A stretch of DNA of 64,000 nt from Porphyra umbilicalis (GCA_002049455.2 KV918779.1:1-64000); one strand, 5' to 3'. Shown: positions 21,221 through 32,575, counted from the first letter of the stretch. The notes: generated by a model not told the origin, from the letters alone. A program made the numbers and translations.

Positions 21221-22402
21221 TAAGGTTGGCATATGGATAAATTTGGTCGATAAACGAAATCGGTAAGGGTCGGTGTCCCGATCGATAATCGGTCTTGGCC
21301 ATTCGCTCAACGGTCGGTACATGTCGGTATGGTATTTATATTAGTATTTGAAATTGGGAGGAACTCGACCGATGCGACACAACGAGCGAGGCACGTGACA
21401 GACCCACTATTGATGATCCCCGAATTTCGTCCTGGGGGACAGAGACAGAGACTGACTCTGCATAAGAGCACTCTATTGGTTCAAAATGACAGTAAGAACC
21501 CATCGAAGCCAATAGAAAGCCCGCATATTCAGCCAGGATCTTGCATCGAGCAGAACTCACTGTTTGTTGCCCCTTAATCCGATTTTCTTGGCACGGAGCA
21601 GGCTGCCCACGCGAGTTCTTAAGATTTTCTACTGTCTCCTAGTCAGAAGTTCAGAAAAAAAGACGAGCTGATGTTGATTTCCAGGCTGAATGGGCACATG
21701 TAAGCAATCAGGAGCACCAAGTTAGTCCCAGGGGCACATCTGATTGGTGGAGAGAGTCGGTCCGCACGTCAGTCTCTGTCCACCAGGACAAAATTCGGGG
21801 ATCAGCAATATTTTGTCACCGACCAGACAGACCAGCAAACCAGCCGCGACAAACATGATAGTCAGCGCACAAGGCACCAGTTTCTGGCAAACAGACCCTC
21901 CCGTGCCAGTCCAGGTGGCCAGCTCTGCCCGAGCAAGCGTGCCCACTGCCATCTCATGACGTGCCTGGGTATCTCCAGAAGGTAGTGTGACGGTTGCGCA
22001 ATTTCTGCGCCACCAAGCTTCCTTTGTGTCATACTGTGGGCAGCAGGGTCAGCGAGCAGTTTGCTATCGACCTGAGGCATGAGGAAAAAAGTGCGTGGCT
22101 TGGCATGCAAGAGAATCGTTGACGGGGGGGCGAAGGGACGGGTCCAAGCTAGCCCAGTTCAGTCACGGTCGAGGTCGTGGCGCTGGTTTGGTGGGTTGCA
22201 GAGGCGAGCAGTTGGTACGGTCGGGTCTTGTGATGGACTATCAGAGAGGGTACAAACGCAAGTGGCACTTTAACTACACATCCCAAGGATTGGAGTTATC
22301 AAGAAACATTCAATACCGAGATATCGGTACAAAATCGGTAACTCGGTAAACCGATCGGGAAACGGTATTCAGAATCGTAACGTTCGGTAAATGCCAACCT
22401 TT
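21221..22402. mobile_element. 1,182-bp TIR element with CTGGCAC flanking repeat
   Basis: The left end TAAGGTTGGCAT and inverted right end AAAGGTTGGCAT lie between direct repeats CTGGCAC (21214-21220 and 22403-22409). Subterminal regions are rich in CGGT/ACCG motifs (GGTCGGT, ATCGGTAACTCGG). A 403-bp MITE sits inside at 21408-21810. The 7-bp direct repeat suggests a hAT-like or related mechanism, uncertainly. Confidence 0.65.
21408..21810. mobile_element. 403-bp MITE, copy 1
   Basis: Ends TATTGATGATCCCCGAATTT and, inverted, TATTGCTGATCCCCGAATTT; the TIRs run about 38 bp with GTCCTGG and GACAGAGAC. Same length and orientation as copy 2 at 62196-62598. No clear target duplication at this copy. 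Confidence 0.85.
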
Positions 22403-22409
22403 CTGGCAC

Positions 22410-23804
22410 GCCCCCCAATGGGCGACCAGCCAGAATGGCCGAAGGGCCCGGCTCCACGATGTGGGGAACAGAAAGAGCGATGGAGGGCTCATTGCTGTCA
22501 TTTGCTGCCTCGTGTGTCTGAGCACCCGATGTCTTTGAGCAGAAAAGCGCCTTTGGGGTTTGTTCGTTGACAGGTCACTGGTTCTCAGCCACGTTTACGC
22601 GAAACGAGGAACATAATATGCTCCTACATGGGTATTACCCATGTTGTGAGTGGTACTATTGATCTCGGCTGAGTGCTAGGTTATTTGTGGAACGACTGTA
22701 CTACTTGTATTCTCAATTATCCAGACGCCGAAACTCTTGACAGCGTGCTGCAGTGCGGCTCCGTGACCATGTGAGCCGCCTGTACGTACCGAAGTCAATA
22801 AAATATGCCCCGAAATGAAAGTTGAACTGCAGCATATAGAATATAGTTCCAGCGAAAGGTACACGCGTACCCGCGCTGATAACAAAATTGGATACCGACA
22901 GCCAAAAATGTGGCGGGTAAACACCCTCAATACCCCCTCTGTCAGGTTTGGGAGATACAGTACTCATACTCGAATGGCTGAAAGTCATTTTCACTGGCAG
23001 CCAATACTCAGTGGCTGGATCTGAGCCGAATTCCGTACTTGTGGCCAAAACTGATTCCAGTGGTGCGGCGTTGTCAGTACCTCATCGCCGCGATCGATAG
23101 CATCAGAGCTTCGATGCACATCGACTGCAGCGCAAGCGCTCGTTATTCGACTGATGCGCATCGTGCCGGAACAGTTGGATTTGGGAAGAGAAAACACCAA
23201 AGGGGACGATACATGTAACCGATGCTTCTTAAGCAAACCATGCTGAAAGAAAAATATCGTGGAACCCTCTTTGAAAATGCTGTGAGGCCCGTCTCGCGTG
23301 CAAGGAACGTCAACGGGCGCGATCCGCTGGAAGCCGGCACCCTCCCTTGATGCCGCTGTTATTTGTGAGGGTGCTAGTCCCGTGGGATAAAAGCACGGCC
23401 AAACACTCGTTGACATGCGGCCGCGCGGCGACGCGGCCGCCACCGTCACAGCCCTCCATTATCCGCCGTTGCGAAGGCGGCGGGGGCCGTGGCGGCAGCC
23501 CCCCACCGGCGGCTGATGGCGGCTCGCCTCGGGGCGGGGGGGGCCGCCTGCGGCGGAGAGGGGTGCCATATCTCCACGCCATCGCGGCACGCCGACCGCG
23601 GCGGGTGGGGCCGGCCACGGGTGGCACGCCGCCGACGCCAAAAAGTGCGTGCCGGGAGTCGTTTCGCACACAGCTGCGCCGCGAGGGGCCTCGTTTGCGG
23701 CACGCACCGGGGCATGGGTCCACCCGCGGTGTGGAGGGCGCGCCGTGCCGTCCGTAGGGCAGGGTCGGCGGGGTGGTCACTGTCAGCGTCCGAACAGTGG
23801 ACAC
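22410..23804. other. No gene seen
   Basis: About 1.4 kb. AT-richer to 23400, then a GC-rich block at 23410-23760. Short ORFs only, without signatures. Confidence 0.4.
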
Positions 23805-23930
23805 TTGAACGGGAGCATGAACGGGAGTCCGGTTCAAGAAGCCCTTGAACGGGAGGTTTCCCGTCCAGGCGTCTGGGCTGTAACAAAGGCCTGAACGGGA
23901 GGAGTTCCCGTTCAGGGAAGCTGTGCCAGG
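23805..23930. repeat. GAACGGGA motif cluster
   Basis: At least five direct or inverted copies of GAACGGGA (TGAACGGGAG, TTCCCGTTCAGGG and similar), arranged like the cluster at 4850-4965 and ending with a similar TGTGCCAGGCCC / GGCACAGGCCC tail. Confidence 0.6.
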
Positions 23931-24876
23931 CCCTAAACCTTCTCGTTGCTGATCCCGACGTCATACGGAACTGTCGCACTAATCCAAGCCAATGATACGT
24001 ATTCCTGCAATGGATAGCAAAGACGTAAACTGTGGTCCTGCACGGGCCTGGATGCCACTTGCCCATGACGATGTGGTGTACAAAAGGTGGATGCCAAGGC
24101 GTGTTCTCGGACCTGAGATGCACGCGCGTGACCGCGGCCGCCGCTCCAGAACTTACCCCGAGTTGCTCTGTTAAGTCGATTGATGACCAAATATTTATGA
24201 ACTTCATCAGACGACGATTGATGTCAAGCATATCAGAGAACGGCCGGCCCATCAAAGTGAGCTATGCCACACGTAGCCCTCGTGGTAGGTCGAACGTTTC
24301 CATGGAAAAACCGGACTTATCTTGTCTATTGGAGACAACTCAGAGTGACAGGCTAAAGCCTCCGATGACCTGACCCTCTACCACCGCGCCGCTGGCGAGC
24401 AAGACCACTGCAGTCGTCATCCGAGATCGGAGCGCCCGTGTCGATCTCTCCCGGCTCTTTCTGTCGTGCACCAATGTACCCCTCCCCAACTGGGCGCCCC
24501 CCTACCATGCTGGGTCATTGAGCCAGTCTTCCAACAGGTATGTTGTGCGCTGTTTGTGGTTGGTTCCTCTCCTGTCTATCATTCGTCTGTCTGTCATTGC
24601 GTGTCTTTCATCGAGGTCATTGCACCGGATGTTGCACTACCGCACAGGGAGCCGTCGTTTACTGCCATCTGTGGTAGCTCGCATCTAACTCGGTCGGAGT
24701 CCCAGCCGTAGCCCCTCGAGAAATAAAGGAGAGCCGTATCAACGAGCAGTGTGCACAGACCGCCAGTTACCTATCATCGTCTAGAGATTAGCGCAATATT
24801 AATCGACCCTGGTGAACAGGAGTATTGAGTGTGTGTCTCGCGATCTCTTAACTTTCGACCTCGAGATCAGGTCCGT
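23931..24876. other. No gene seen
   Basis: Mixed composition. A minus-strand peptide at 23960-24240 has no recognisable family. Nothing else supported. Confidence 0.35.
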
Positions 24877-25032
24877 ACAGCCGTTCTCCCAAAAATCCCG
24901 CACTCCAACAGTTGCAAAAGAGTTCCAAATCGGCCTCTACGACCCCAAATCGGCCTCTACGACCCCGCAGAGGCCGATTTGGAACTCTTTTGCAACAGTT
25001 GGAGTGCGGGATTTTTGGGAGAACGGCTGTAC
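24877..25032. repeat. Hairpin with about 62-bp arms and duplicated stem-base segment
   Basis: The left arm from GTACAGCCGTTCTCCC to AAATCGGCCTCT is repeated inverted on the right with one mismatch seen. The centre holds a direct duplication of AAATCGGCCTCTACGACCCC. Transcribed, it would form a very stable stem-loop. It is followed by a weak GAACGGGA cluster (25030-25115). Confidence 0.85.
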
Positions 25033-25115
25033 ACCTGAACAACGTTTGTAACAGGAGTTCCCTTGTTCAGGCGCCGTGCCGTAACAGGGGCCTGAACGGG
25101 ATTTCTTTCTGTTCA

Positions 25116-26399
25116 GAATGACCATTGTTCTGACGATGCCGAGACGCGAGCCGTCCCGCTGCGCCCAAACGACAGCGCGGTCGGCCCCGCGCGGGGCGGC
25201 AGTGGCGGCTGGATCAGGCCCGCCCGTGCTGATGCCACCAGGCCCACCGCGAGCGGTGGTGGGGTGTTCCTCTTCAGGCGACGCAGCGGCGCCCCTGTCG
25301 GCGCGTCGCGCCGTGGCGGTGACTCCCGTGCTCTGGTCGTCGCTGCACGGGCGAACCCAACAGATCGCCGAACAGAAATGGTTCTTTGGCAACAGGCAAA
25401 CAAAAGCCGATCTGTTAGTCCGTCTGGTCGGGCAACAAAGCCCGAACAGAACTCCATTGTTTTCGCCCATACTGTTGACCTCTCTCGAGGGCGAACCATG
25501 CATGTGCTAGGCCCTCATCAGCGTAACGTCCCGAATCCGGTGCCGAACGAAGGACCAAGAGAGGTCGCATCTCTATGCATACTTAAGCATCCAACTGTCA
25601 ACAAATGCATGCTCGCATCATTGAACATATCCGCAAGTTTGGTAGAAACTTCACAGCGCTGTTGGACGAGCGGCATCATACCATCTCCCTAACCTCACCG
25701 TGGGAGGCTGCCTGCCACCTCGCGCTCGCAGCCACCCACGCCTCGCTCACCGTCGTCATCCATGTCGTCTTCGCCCACAGGAGGCTACCGCCAACTTTTT
25801 TGCAACACGCTGCCGCTTTGCCGCCCTCTCTCCTACGCCCCCTTTCCGTCTCGTCCCACTGCGGCTCCTTGCTCTTGCCTCGACTTCCCACCCGCTCTGT
25901 GGACGCATCCCCTTCATGAGCGCTTCTCGACGCCAAGCGTACGTTCCATGCCACACTCTCAGCCCGCGAATACCCCCCCACCCCAACCCCCCCGTGTGCT
26001 GCTCGTGGTCCGTCTCCTTCCCACCTCGACATGCACTGAACAGTTGTTGCCGCACGACCGTGGATCCACGGTTCTGCTGGCTGGGTGGCTGCATGTGACG
26101 TGAGCTTGGTTTGTTTTTTACCTTGCTGACCATGGAAGGACTGTCTTGCTGCTGTGCTCAGTGTGTCCTTTACTTGGCCTTCTAGGCACGGTGTTTCCTT
26201 CACATGGAACTGTTGAGATGTCTGTGTCCACCGGGCTGTTGGTCGTTGCGTTGAGCGTAGAGATGGTAGCGCGCAAAAAAAAATGGACCTGGGTCTCGGC
26301 ATATCGGGAAGGTCCAGCCCGAGGTGCATCGGTCAGACCAAATCATCAAATCCTATATATGAAATTGCAGGCAAAGGACTCTGGAATAATTTACCTCAT
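25116..26399. other. No gene seen
   Basis: Pyrimidine-rich on the + strand from 25640 to 26250. ORFs of about 100-217 codons exist on both strands without signatures. Confidence 0.35.
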
Positions 26400-26515
26400 T
26401 GCGTAACAGCCCCAGTAACAACCCCAGTAACAGCCTTTATCAGCCTCTAACAGCCCCAGTAACAGCTCCAGTAACAACCCCAGTAACAGCCTTTATCAGT
26501 CTCTAACAGCCGCAG
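26400..26515. repeat. Short tandem repeat of AACAGCCCCAGT units
   Basis: Roughly two copies of a unit of about 57 bp, each with AGTAACAACCCCAGTAACAG and TTTATCAG(C/T)CTCT. Confidence 0.7.
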
Positions 26516-27219
26516 TGGGGACATCAGATGTGGGCTGGTACCACGAGGCGCCGCACGTTGAGAGGAGTGTAGGGCTGTCCAGCAACAGACGAGTCGTCCT
26601 TGACAAGTGTGCGCAGTTCAAGCGAGTGCATTGCCAAGGTCGAGCGCGGGGGCGCTGACAGTTGCCAGTCGCGGCCTATAGCCACTTGTGCGGCAGTTTC
26701 TCCATGAGGAGGCGGCACGGGACGGGGTAAGAACGAGCGGATTTTGTTATCTGCAGCGCCAGGTTGGCTGTCATCTAAACCTCTATTGAGACCGTCGAGC
26801 TCGTGTGCCCTGCCTGTTCCGCCCGTTTCTGGCAAAATCCCGCGATCCAGAGCCGCGCAGCCGAACATTCATAGAACAGAATCGCGTTTGTTGCCTGCTG
26901 GTTCGGTAACGCGCGCCGGAATAGAATCGCGTTCTGTTGAGGCGGCAGCCTTGCCGTGCAGCGACGATGCGTTGAGCTGTGTTCATACATACTAAACGGG
27001 GCTTGTGCCGGCCAGACGCGAGCGTTCGTGCCCTGCAAGTTGGAAAGGCTTGTAATGAAGCGTTCGTATCGTCCGTCTCAGGCAGGATGGCCCGCTCGCG
27101 GATGCGCGTCTCGCCCATGCGGTGTCGGCAACCTCCTTCCTAGCACCACCCCGCCCACACACCTCCCATCAAACAGCTGGGGACATTTGGCCACGCTCCT
27201 CCTTCTGTACGCACTAAAT
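26516..27219. other. Possible minus-strand coding fragment (26524-26868), otherwise nothing
   Basis: A 114-codon minus-strand ORF ends in GETAAQVAIGRDWQLSAPP and a VRRLVVPAHI tail that reads like real protein, but no family is recognised. It could be a transposon remnant. The rest, up to the next gene, shows only a duplicated AGAATCGCGTT motif at 26879 and 26930. Confidence 0.25.
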
Positions 27220-28365
27220 TTAGGACGCGTTAATAGTCACCTCCCCCGCATTCCCCCCCGGCGCGCCCCTCGCGCCCACGCCGGTGCCACCTGCCCCCCC
27301 AGGGCCACCGCTCCCCCCAATAAACACCAAACCCGAGCCGGGGGGCACCGCCGGCGTGGCCCGCGAGTTGGTAATGGTCACGGGCGCGCCCGTGCCGCCC
27401 GCCCCACCCGTCGCGAAGTTGCCGCTGCCGCCGGCGCCGCCCAACCCGCCACCGCCACCAACCGCCACGGGGCCCGCGCCGTCGGGGATGATGCCGCCCG
27501 CGCCGGTCGTGGTCAGGATGACGGTGCCGGCATTGCCGCCGGCCCCACCGTTGGACGACAACGCAACACCGCCGACACCGCCGTTCCCACCGGCAGCCCC
27601 AATCTGCGACGGCCCCGACGTGGCGCCAATCGTCACGCCCGTGCCGCTGTTGGTGACCGTTACGGAACCGCCATTCCCGCCGGCGCCTCCGAAAGCCCGC
27701 CGCTGGTTGGGGCCGCTCTGGCCGCCGTTGGCGCCGTTGCCACCAACGCCTCCAAACGCCACGGCGCCAGCGTTGTCGGCAACAATCCCGCCACCCCCGG
27801 TCGTCGAGATGGTCGCCGAGCCGCCCGCGCCGCCGACGCCGCCAAAGTTGAAGTCGCGGAGGCCGGCATTCCCGCCATTCCCCCCGGACGCGCCCGCCAC
27901 AATGGCGCCCGTGCTTGCCCCGAAGACGGTCCCCCCCCCAGACCCCGTGACCGTCGCCGAGCCGCCCACGCCGCCGGCGCCCCCGGCAGACGCAAAGCCC
28001 CCTTGGGCCGCTCCGCCTCCATTGCCGCCATCGCCGCCAGCGCCACCGAGGGTGACTGACCCGCCCGTCGGTGCCGCCAGCGCCGTGCCCCCCGACAGGT
28101 TGATTGTTACCGCGCCGGAGTCGCCACCTGCGCCGCCAACGGTACCAAGCCCCGCTCCTCCGTCGCCGCCATTGCCCGCGTTGCGACCAATGTTGATGTT
28201 GCGCGGCGCAGCCATGGCCTGCCGCGTGGTTGTCGCGGCAATCGCAGAAAAAGTGGAGCGATTGGGCGCCGACAGCGGTGCGGCAGAGGCGACGGTAGCG
28301 GCCGCTATGATGGCGGCGGTCGCCGCAACGAGCACCCGGTGGCGACGCGGAGGGGGAAGGCCCAT
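27220..28365 (-). CDS. Secreted glycine-rich repeat protein (PGRS-like)
   Basis: A single-exon gene of 381 codons. The N-terminus has a basic start (MGLPPPRRHR), a hydrophobic core (VLVAATAAIIAAATV, about residues 11-25) and a probable signal-peptide cleavage after ASA near residue 28. The rest is about seven modules of some 45 residues, each a short beta-like strand (VTINLSGG, ATVTGSGGG, ATISTTGGG, VTVTNSG, VILTTTG, VTITNS, VTINAS) followed by GGxGGxGG loops. This resembles the Gly-rich domains of mycobacterial PE_PGRS proteins and bacterial autotransporter-like beta-helices; that is similarity of pattern, not proof of homology. It ends cleanly at VTINAS-stop. I infer an extracellular or cell-wall protein. 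The antisense frames are also long because of composition, but only this strand has a signal peptide and coherent repeats. Confidence 0.75.
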   Translation of the reverse strand: MGLPPPRRHRVLVAATAAIIAAATVASAAPLSAPNRSTFSAIAATTTRQAMAAPRNINIGRNAGNGGDGGAGLGTVGGAGGDSGAVTINLSGGTALAAPTGGSVTLGGAGGDGGNGGGAAQGGFASAGGAGGVGGSATVTGSGGGTVFGASTGAIVAGASGGNGGNAGLRDFNFGGVGGAGGSATISTTGGGGIVADNAGAVAFGGVGGNGANGGQSGPNQRRAFGGAGGNGGSVTVTNSGTGVTIGATSGPSQIGAAGGNGGVGGVALSSNGGAGGNAGTVILTTTGAGGIIPDGAGPVAVGGGGGLGGAGGSGNFATGGAGGTGAPVTITNSRATPAVPPGSGLVFIGGSGGPGGAGGTGVGARGAPGGNAGEVTINAS

Positions 28366-29088
28366 AGTGCAATTGATGTCGGGGGCGGGGGAGGGTACGG
28401 TGTCCTCAGTGGCTCATCCGCGGGGCGTCTGTCGGTGATCACTTGCCGACGGCGGCGGCGACGGACTGTGGGGACACGCAGATTGGCTTTTGAAAGCGGC
28501 ACCGGCGCCGCCCTCCCTCCACACCAGTGCCCCCGACGGCGGTCCAGCGAGGTGGCACCATCCGGCGCGGTCCTGACCGGAAGATTGCGTACTTGTGGCC
28601 GCGGCCACCGAGTGGACCACCTATTGTGCTTCTCACAAGAACTCGCTCCGCTTCATCGGGATGGACCGCCTCTTCAGCCAATCAAACCGCGTTTTTTTGT
28701 CGGCTGCTGATGCATCACGGTCCAGTTCTTGCGAGAAACACAAGAATACATTGTCGCAGCGACGCCCGCGACGCGGCCGACGCGCCAAGGGTGCTGGCAA
28801 GAGGACGAGAGCTCGTGAGGTCGATAACTGGACGGCCCGACGGTGTCGTCTGCCTCGAGTCGGACGGGTTCTATTCTTGCAGACAATGTCATCCGTTCCA
28901 AACCACAGAACTCAAGGCCGAAGAATATGGGCTTTCACGATGGGATGCTAAACTCAAGGTTCCCCGTCCAGGCCTCCGTTCAGGCACAGCGGATGAACAA
29001 ACTTCTTCTCGTCACATCTCAGAGCGCAATCAGCAATCTCGGAGTTTTTGGAAGAATTGTTCGATTACACTACAGCGTGTGGTGCGTT
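28366..29088. other. No gene seen
   Basis: 5' flank of the glycine-repeat gene and onward. Short ORFs only, no signatures. Confidence 0.4.
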
Positions 29089-29767
29089 AATTCCAGGCAC
29101 GTGTGTGCAATACCCTGGCCTTCAGGGCGGTGGCGCGCTCGGCGACGCATCGACACTGGGCTCGCCGGCCGGCTCCATAGCCGCGAGCGCACACGGGCCA
29201 CGTTGCCGTGGCGGGGGTAACGAGGAGTGAGGAAAGGGGTGCCGCCGCCGCCACCGCAGCGGCGGCGGCCCGCCGGCGTCGCGCGACGCCCACGGGAGGG
29301 GCCGTCACTCCGCCGCGCAGCGTACCTGCGCGCGGCGAGCGGGGCGGCCGACACGGCGCACGGGCGGGCGGGTGGGACCGACTGCCGCGCGACGGGGCGC
29401 CTCTAACCGCGCCACTAGACGGCGTGAGAAACTGCCGACGAGCCGCCGCAACAGAAGCCGGCGCGCAGGCACGATCACCCGCGGGTCATCGCGGGCGCGT
29501 TGAACCCTGGAAGTCGCTGCGCGCGGTCGCCCCGCGCAACTCGGAGCGGTGGGGGGGGGCCAGTGGGGCAGGCGCCGTCCGAGCCCTATGACCCCTGTGG
29601 CTGGACAGTCCTTCTCAGCCACGTAACTCCATTCGCTTTTAGCGTCATCGCGACCCTTCCAACACTGACACGCCCTCAGATCAGGCCTTTTCTTAGCTGC
29701 GGCTTGGTTCGTGTGACGATTCATGTGACGATGTGGGGCGGCCAGCTATTGGCTGCAACGCGAAACA

Positions 29768-29838
29768 ATGTGATCACATGTAATCACACGAAGCAACGTC
29801 GGAAAAGAACTTTCCGACGTTGCTTCATGTGATCACAT
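29768..29838. repeat. Palindrome in the foldback loop
   Basis: The stem GAAGCAACGTCGGAAAAG pairs with CTTTCCGACGTTGCTTC around a few central bases, flanked by ATGTGATCACAT on both sides. Confidence 0.8.
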
Positions 29839-29856
29839 CGACCTCGCGGCGTGCTG

Positions 29857-29972
29857 GTCTTCCCTGGCCTTTAGGACAGGGTGCTCTCAAAGTGTAGTGA
29901 TGCACACATATACTTAGATCAAGGGACTTGCTCTCGGTTTCAGAGGTGGCAGACTGCATTCGTGTCCTCAGG
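29857..29972. repeat. 116-bp dispersed repeat, copy 1
   Basis: The inverse of 46049-46165, with landmarks TTTAGGACAGGGTGCTCTCA and GATCAAGGGACTTGCTCTC. At 46 kb it stands alone, outside any foldback. Confidence 0.75.
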
Positions 29973-30504
29973 GATCTGAGGGCGTGTCAGTGTTGGAAGG
30001 GTCGCGATGACGCTAAAAGCGAATGGAATTACGTGGCTGAAAAGGACTGTCCGGCCACAGGGGTCATAGGGCTCGGACGGCGCCTGTCCCCCTGCTCCCC
30101 CCCACCGCTCCGAGTTGCGCGGGGCGACCGCGCGCAGCGACTTCGAGGGTTCAACGCGCCCGCGATGACCCGCGGGTGATCGTGCCTGCGCGCCAGCTTC
30201 TGTTGCGGCGGCTCGTCGGCAGTTTCTGACGCCGTCTAGCGGCGCGGTTAAAGGCACCCCGTCGCGCGGCAGTCGGTCCCACCCGCCCGCCCGTGCGCCG
30301 TGTCGGCCGCCCCGCTCGCCGTGCGCAGGTATGCTGTGCGGCGGAGTGACGGCCCCTCCCTTGGGCGTCGCGCGACGCCGGCGGGCCGCCGCCGCTGCGG
30401 TGGCGGCGGCGGAACCCCTTTCCCCGCCCCACGTTATCCCCGCCACGGCAACGTGGCTGTACGTGCCCTGAAGGCCAGGGTATTGCACGCACGTGCCTGG
30501 AATT

Positions 30505-32423
30505 GTGGAACGGTTTCAAGTGCGAATTTGGAAACAATCAATTCCAAATCGACTGGTGTGATGGACATTCGAGTCCGTCGCCTGCGGTTGGCTGCAGCCG
30601 AAAGCGACGCCACAGTCGAGTCGGGCCACATCTGCCCCCTTCGTCGGCAACGCCCCACGCCCCCCAGCCTTGTCCGAATGACCAGCTGGCCCCCTACGCT
30701 GCCCTGTGGCAGATGGCCGCCTCTCCGTCGCCGTTTCTGTGCGACAGCACAAATTCGAGGATTCCTCAGTACGCCCGCAGCGCGATACGAGCGTACGCTG
30801 CGGGTATCATGGTGGGCCCAAGCTGCGCCCCCGAATGGACCTCTTCCCCGGCTGTGCACAGCCTGCTGCATGGACCATCCAGGGAGGCGATCCTGGTTCG
30901 GCGAACGTGGCGCCAAGAGTTCAATTTCAGGCTGTCTAGCTCGGCAACGAGGCGCCGGCAACGAGGGGAGGGCGACGAAGGCGTCACCGTCATGGCATAT
31001 GTTGAACCACGGTGTTTTTCAGCATCGGTGTGCGCCCGTGCCGAGCCCAGCAACCGAGCGCTTGAAGTCAGCCCTTTGACCGACAATCACTTACGTAAAA
31101 TTCATCGAAAAAATTCCGCCTCACACTGTCACACGAAGGGACAACCTACTGCGACCTTTCTAAGCTGAGAGCTCGTCACACGAAGCGTCACATGAACGAA
31201 GGAACTGCTAAGGCCCATTATAGACGGCAGGCTCCGAACGTGCATGCACGCGTGTCCACCAATGAGCACACGCCGTTCCAATCACGCCCACTTCAATATG
31301 GGATTTTTGCACGGAACAACGCTCCCGCGCACGACGGACTTAGAGCAAACCTAGCAATGATGGACTAACGAAACGTGTCTGTTTTATTGGTGCAACGTGT
31401 CTATATTCGCTTATTGGTCCACGAACCACCCTCTTGTCAATGTAACCGTGCCCCAAACAACGTCGAATCACCTCGAACCACCCCCGACAATTTACATAAC
31501 TCCTTCTCGGTCCAATAGTCCGGGTGGCAGAATAGAGGGTGCATGTTCTATTCGAAGGCGAAATACGGCACGGCACCCCTATTCAGGACACGAGGACTAT
31601 CCTGGACGCCCTCTCATTGGCTGATCGTCAAATGAGATGGATCCACCACGTGTCCCACGGCCTCGGATCACCTGAAACGACGACCGGCAAACGATCGCAC
31701 GCTACAGACAGGGCTGTATCTGACCTGTGACCGAACGTTTGACCGAACGTTGGACGCTCCCAGACAGACACAGCTGGCTTGAGGCGTCGGAACGTATGAG
31801 CGAGACACGGACGCCGGACGAAGGGACACACCAGTACCTTGACTCCATGGGCCGGACACATGACACCTGAACGAAACGAGCCGTTCAACATCGGGGAAAG
31901 TGGAGCACACGCGGGCCTGTCACGTTGACACGGTCTCGTGTTGGTCGCGGTGATGGCGCACTCAGCTGACCGCAAATCGAGTACCCAAGGTGACGAAGTG
32001 TCAAGGACCTTGCACTAAACACGATACGTTGTCCTCGGAATGGCGAAAAAACGACCGCGGGAGTCGAATCCACAGTGTGTGGCAGGAAATGGTGCTTCGT
32101 GACTATCTGTCAACTTTCCAGTAAAGGTGTGTTGGTCAACTGTCCTCCTATTGTGACAGCCTCTGATACGTACTTGATTGTGGATTGTGTGGTCCGGCAG
32201 GGACCGTTCTGTTGAACAGGGGAGCATGCGTCAAACTTCCTCCCCGTTGGTATGATGCGAGGGGTAGCGGCATGTCCGATGTCCTGTATGGACCCGCCGA
32301 TGCTCTGGGAGGGGTGGGGGCAGCAACGATATGCTGCCCAGGCCCGATGGCATTCTGGGGGTGGGGGGGCCGGCTGCTCAATCCGCGGCTGCACCCGTCG
32401 CGCTCCGTCCGCCAGCGACACGG
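30505..32423. other. No gene seen; 5' flank of the first transposase set
   Basis: About 1.9 kb with ORFs up to 221 codons lacking signatures. The left end of the Harbinger-type element must lie here or just after, but I could not find its inverted repeat. Confidence 0.4.
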
Positions 32424-32575
32424 AGGCCGTGCTCGCGACCGCCGTGCTCGCGACCGCCGTGCTCGCGACCGCCGTGCTCGCGACCGCCGTGCTCGCGACC
32501 GCCGTGCTCGCGACCGCCGTGCTCGCGACCGCCGTGCTCACGACCGCCGTGCTCGCAACCGCCGTGCTCCCGCCG
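32424..32575. repeat. 15-bp minisatellite (GCTCGCGACCGCCGT), about ten copies
   Basis: Near-perfect array immediately upstream of the transposase start; the last copies diverge (GCTCACGACC, GCTCGCAACC). In one frame it reads RARDRRARDRRA and is open into the transposase, so the ORF extends upstream to 32185 only because of it. Confidence 0.9.

Larger units (their letters stand above)
29089..30504. mobile_element. 1.4-kb foldback element, arms of about 530-595 bp
   Basis: The left arm 29089-29683 and right arm 29973-30504 are inverted copies. The outer ends are AATTCCAGGCACGTG both ways. The left arm has about 65 extra bases after CCTTCAGGGC. The arms include a (CCG)n stretch and CGTCATCGCGACCCTTCC. 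The loop (29684-29972) holds a separate hairpin and a segment repeated at 46049-46165. Flanks GTGGTGCGTT and GTGGAACGGT could be a decayed 9-10 bp duplication, as in Mutator-type foldbacks; weak. Confidence 0.8.

Noticed and set aside
27284..28438. 384-codon + strand ORF opposite the glycine-repeat gene
   Set aside because: It is the Pro-rich shadow of the Gly-rich gene. The minus frame has a signal peptide and regular modules; the plus frame has neither.
32050..32080. tRNA-like T-arm (GTCGAATCC)
   Set aside because: No matching acceptor stem, D-arm or anticodon arm upstream. I found no credible tRNA or rRNA gene in the window.
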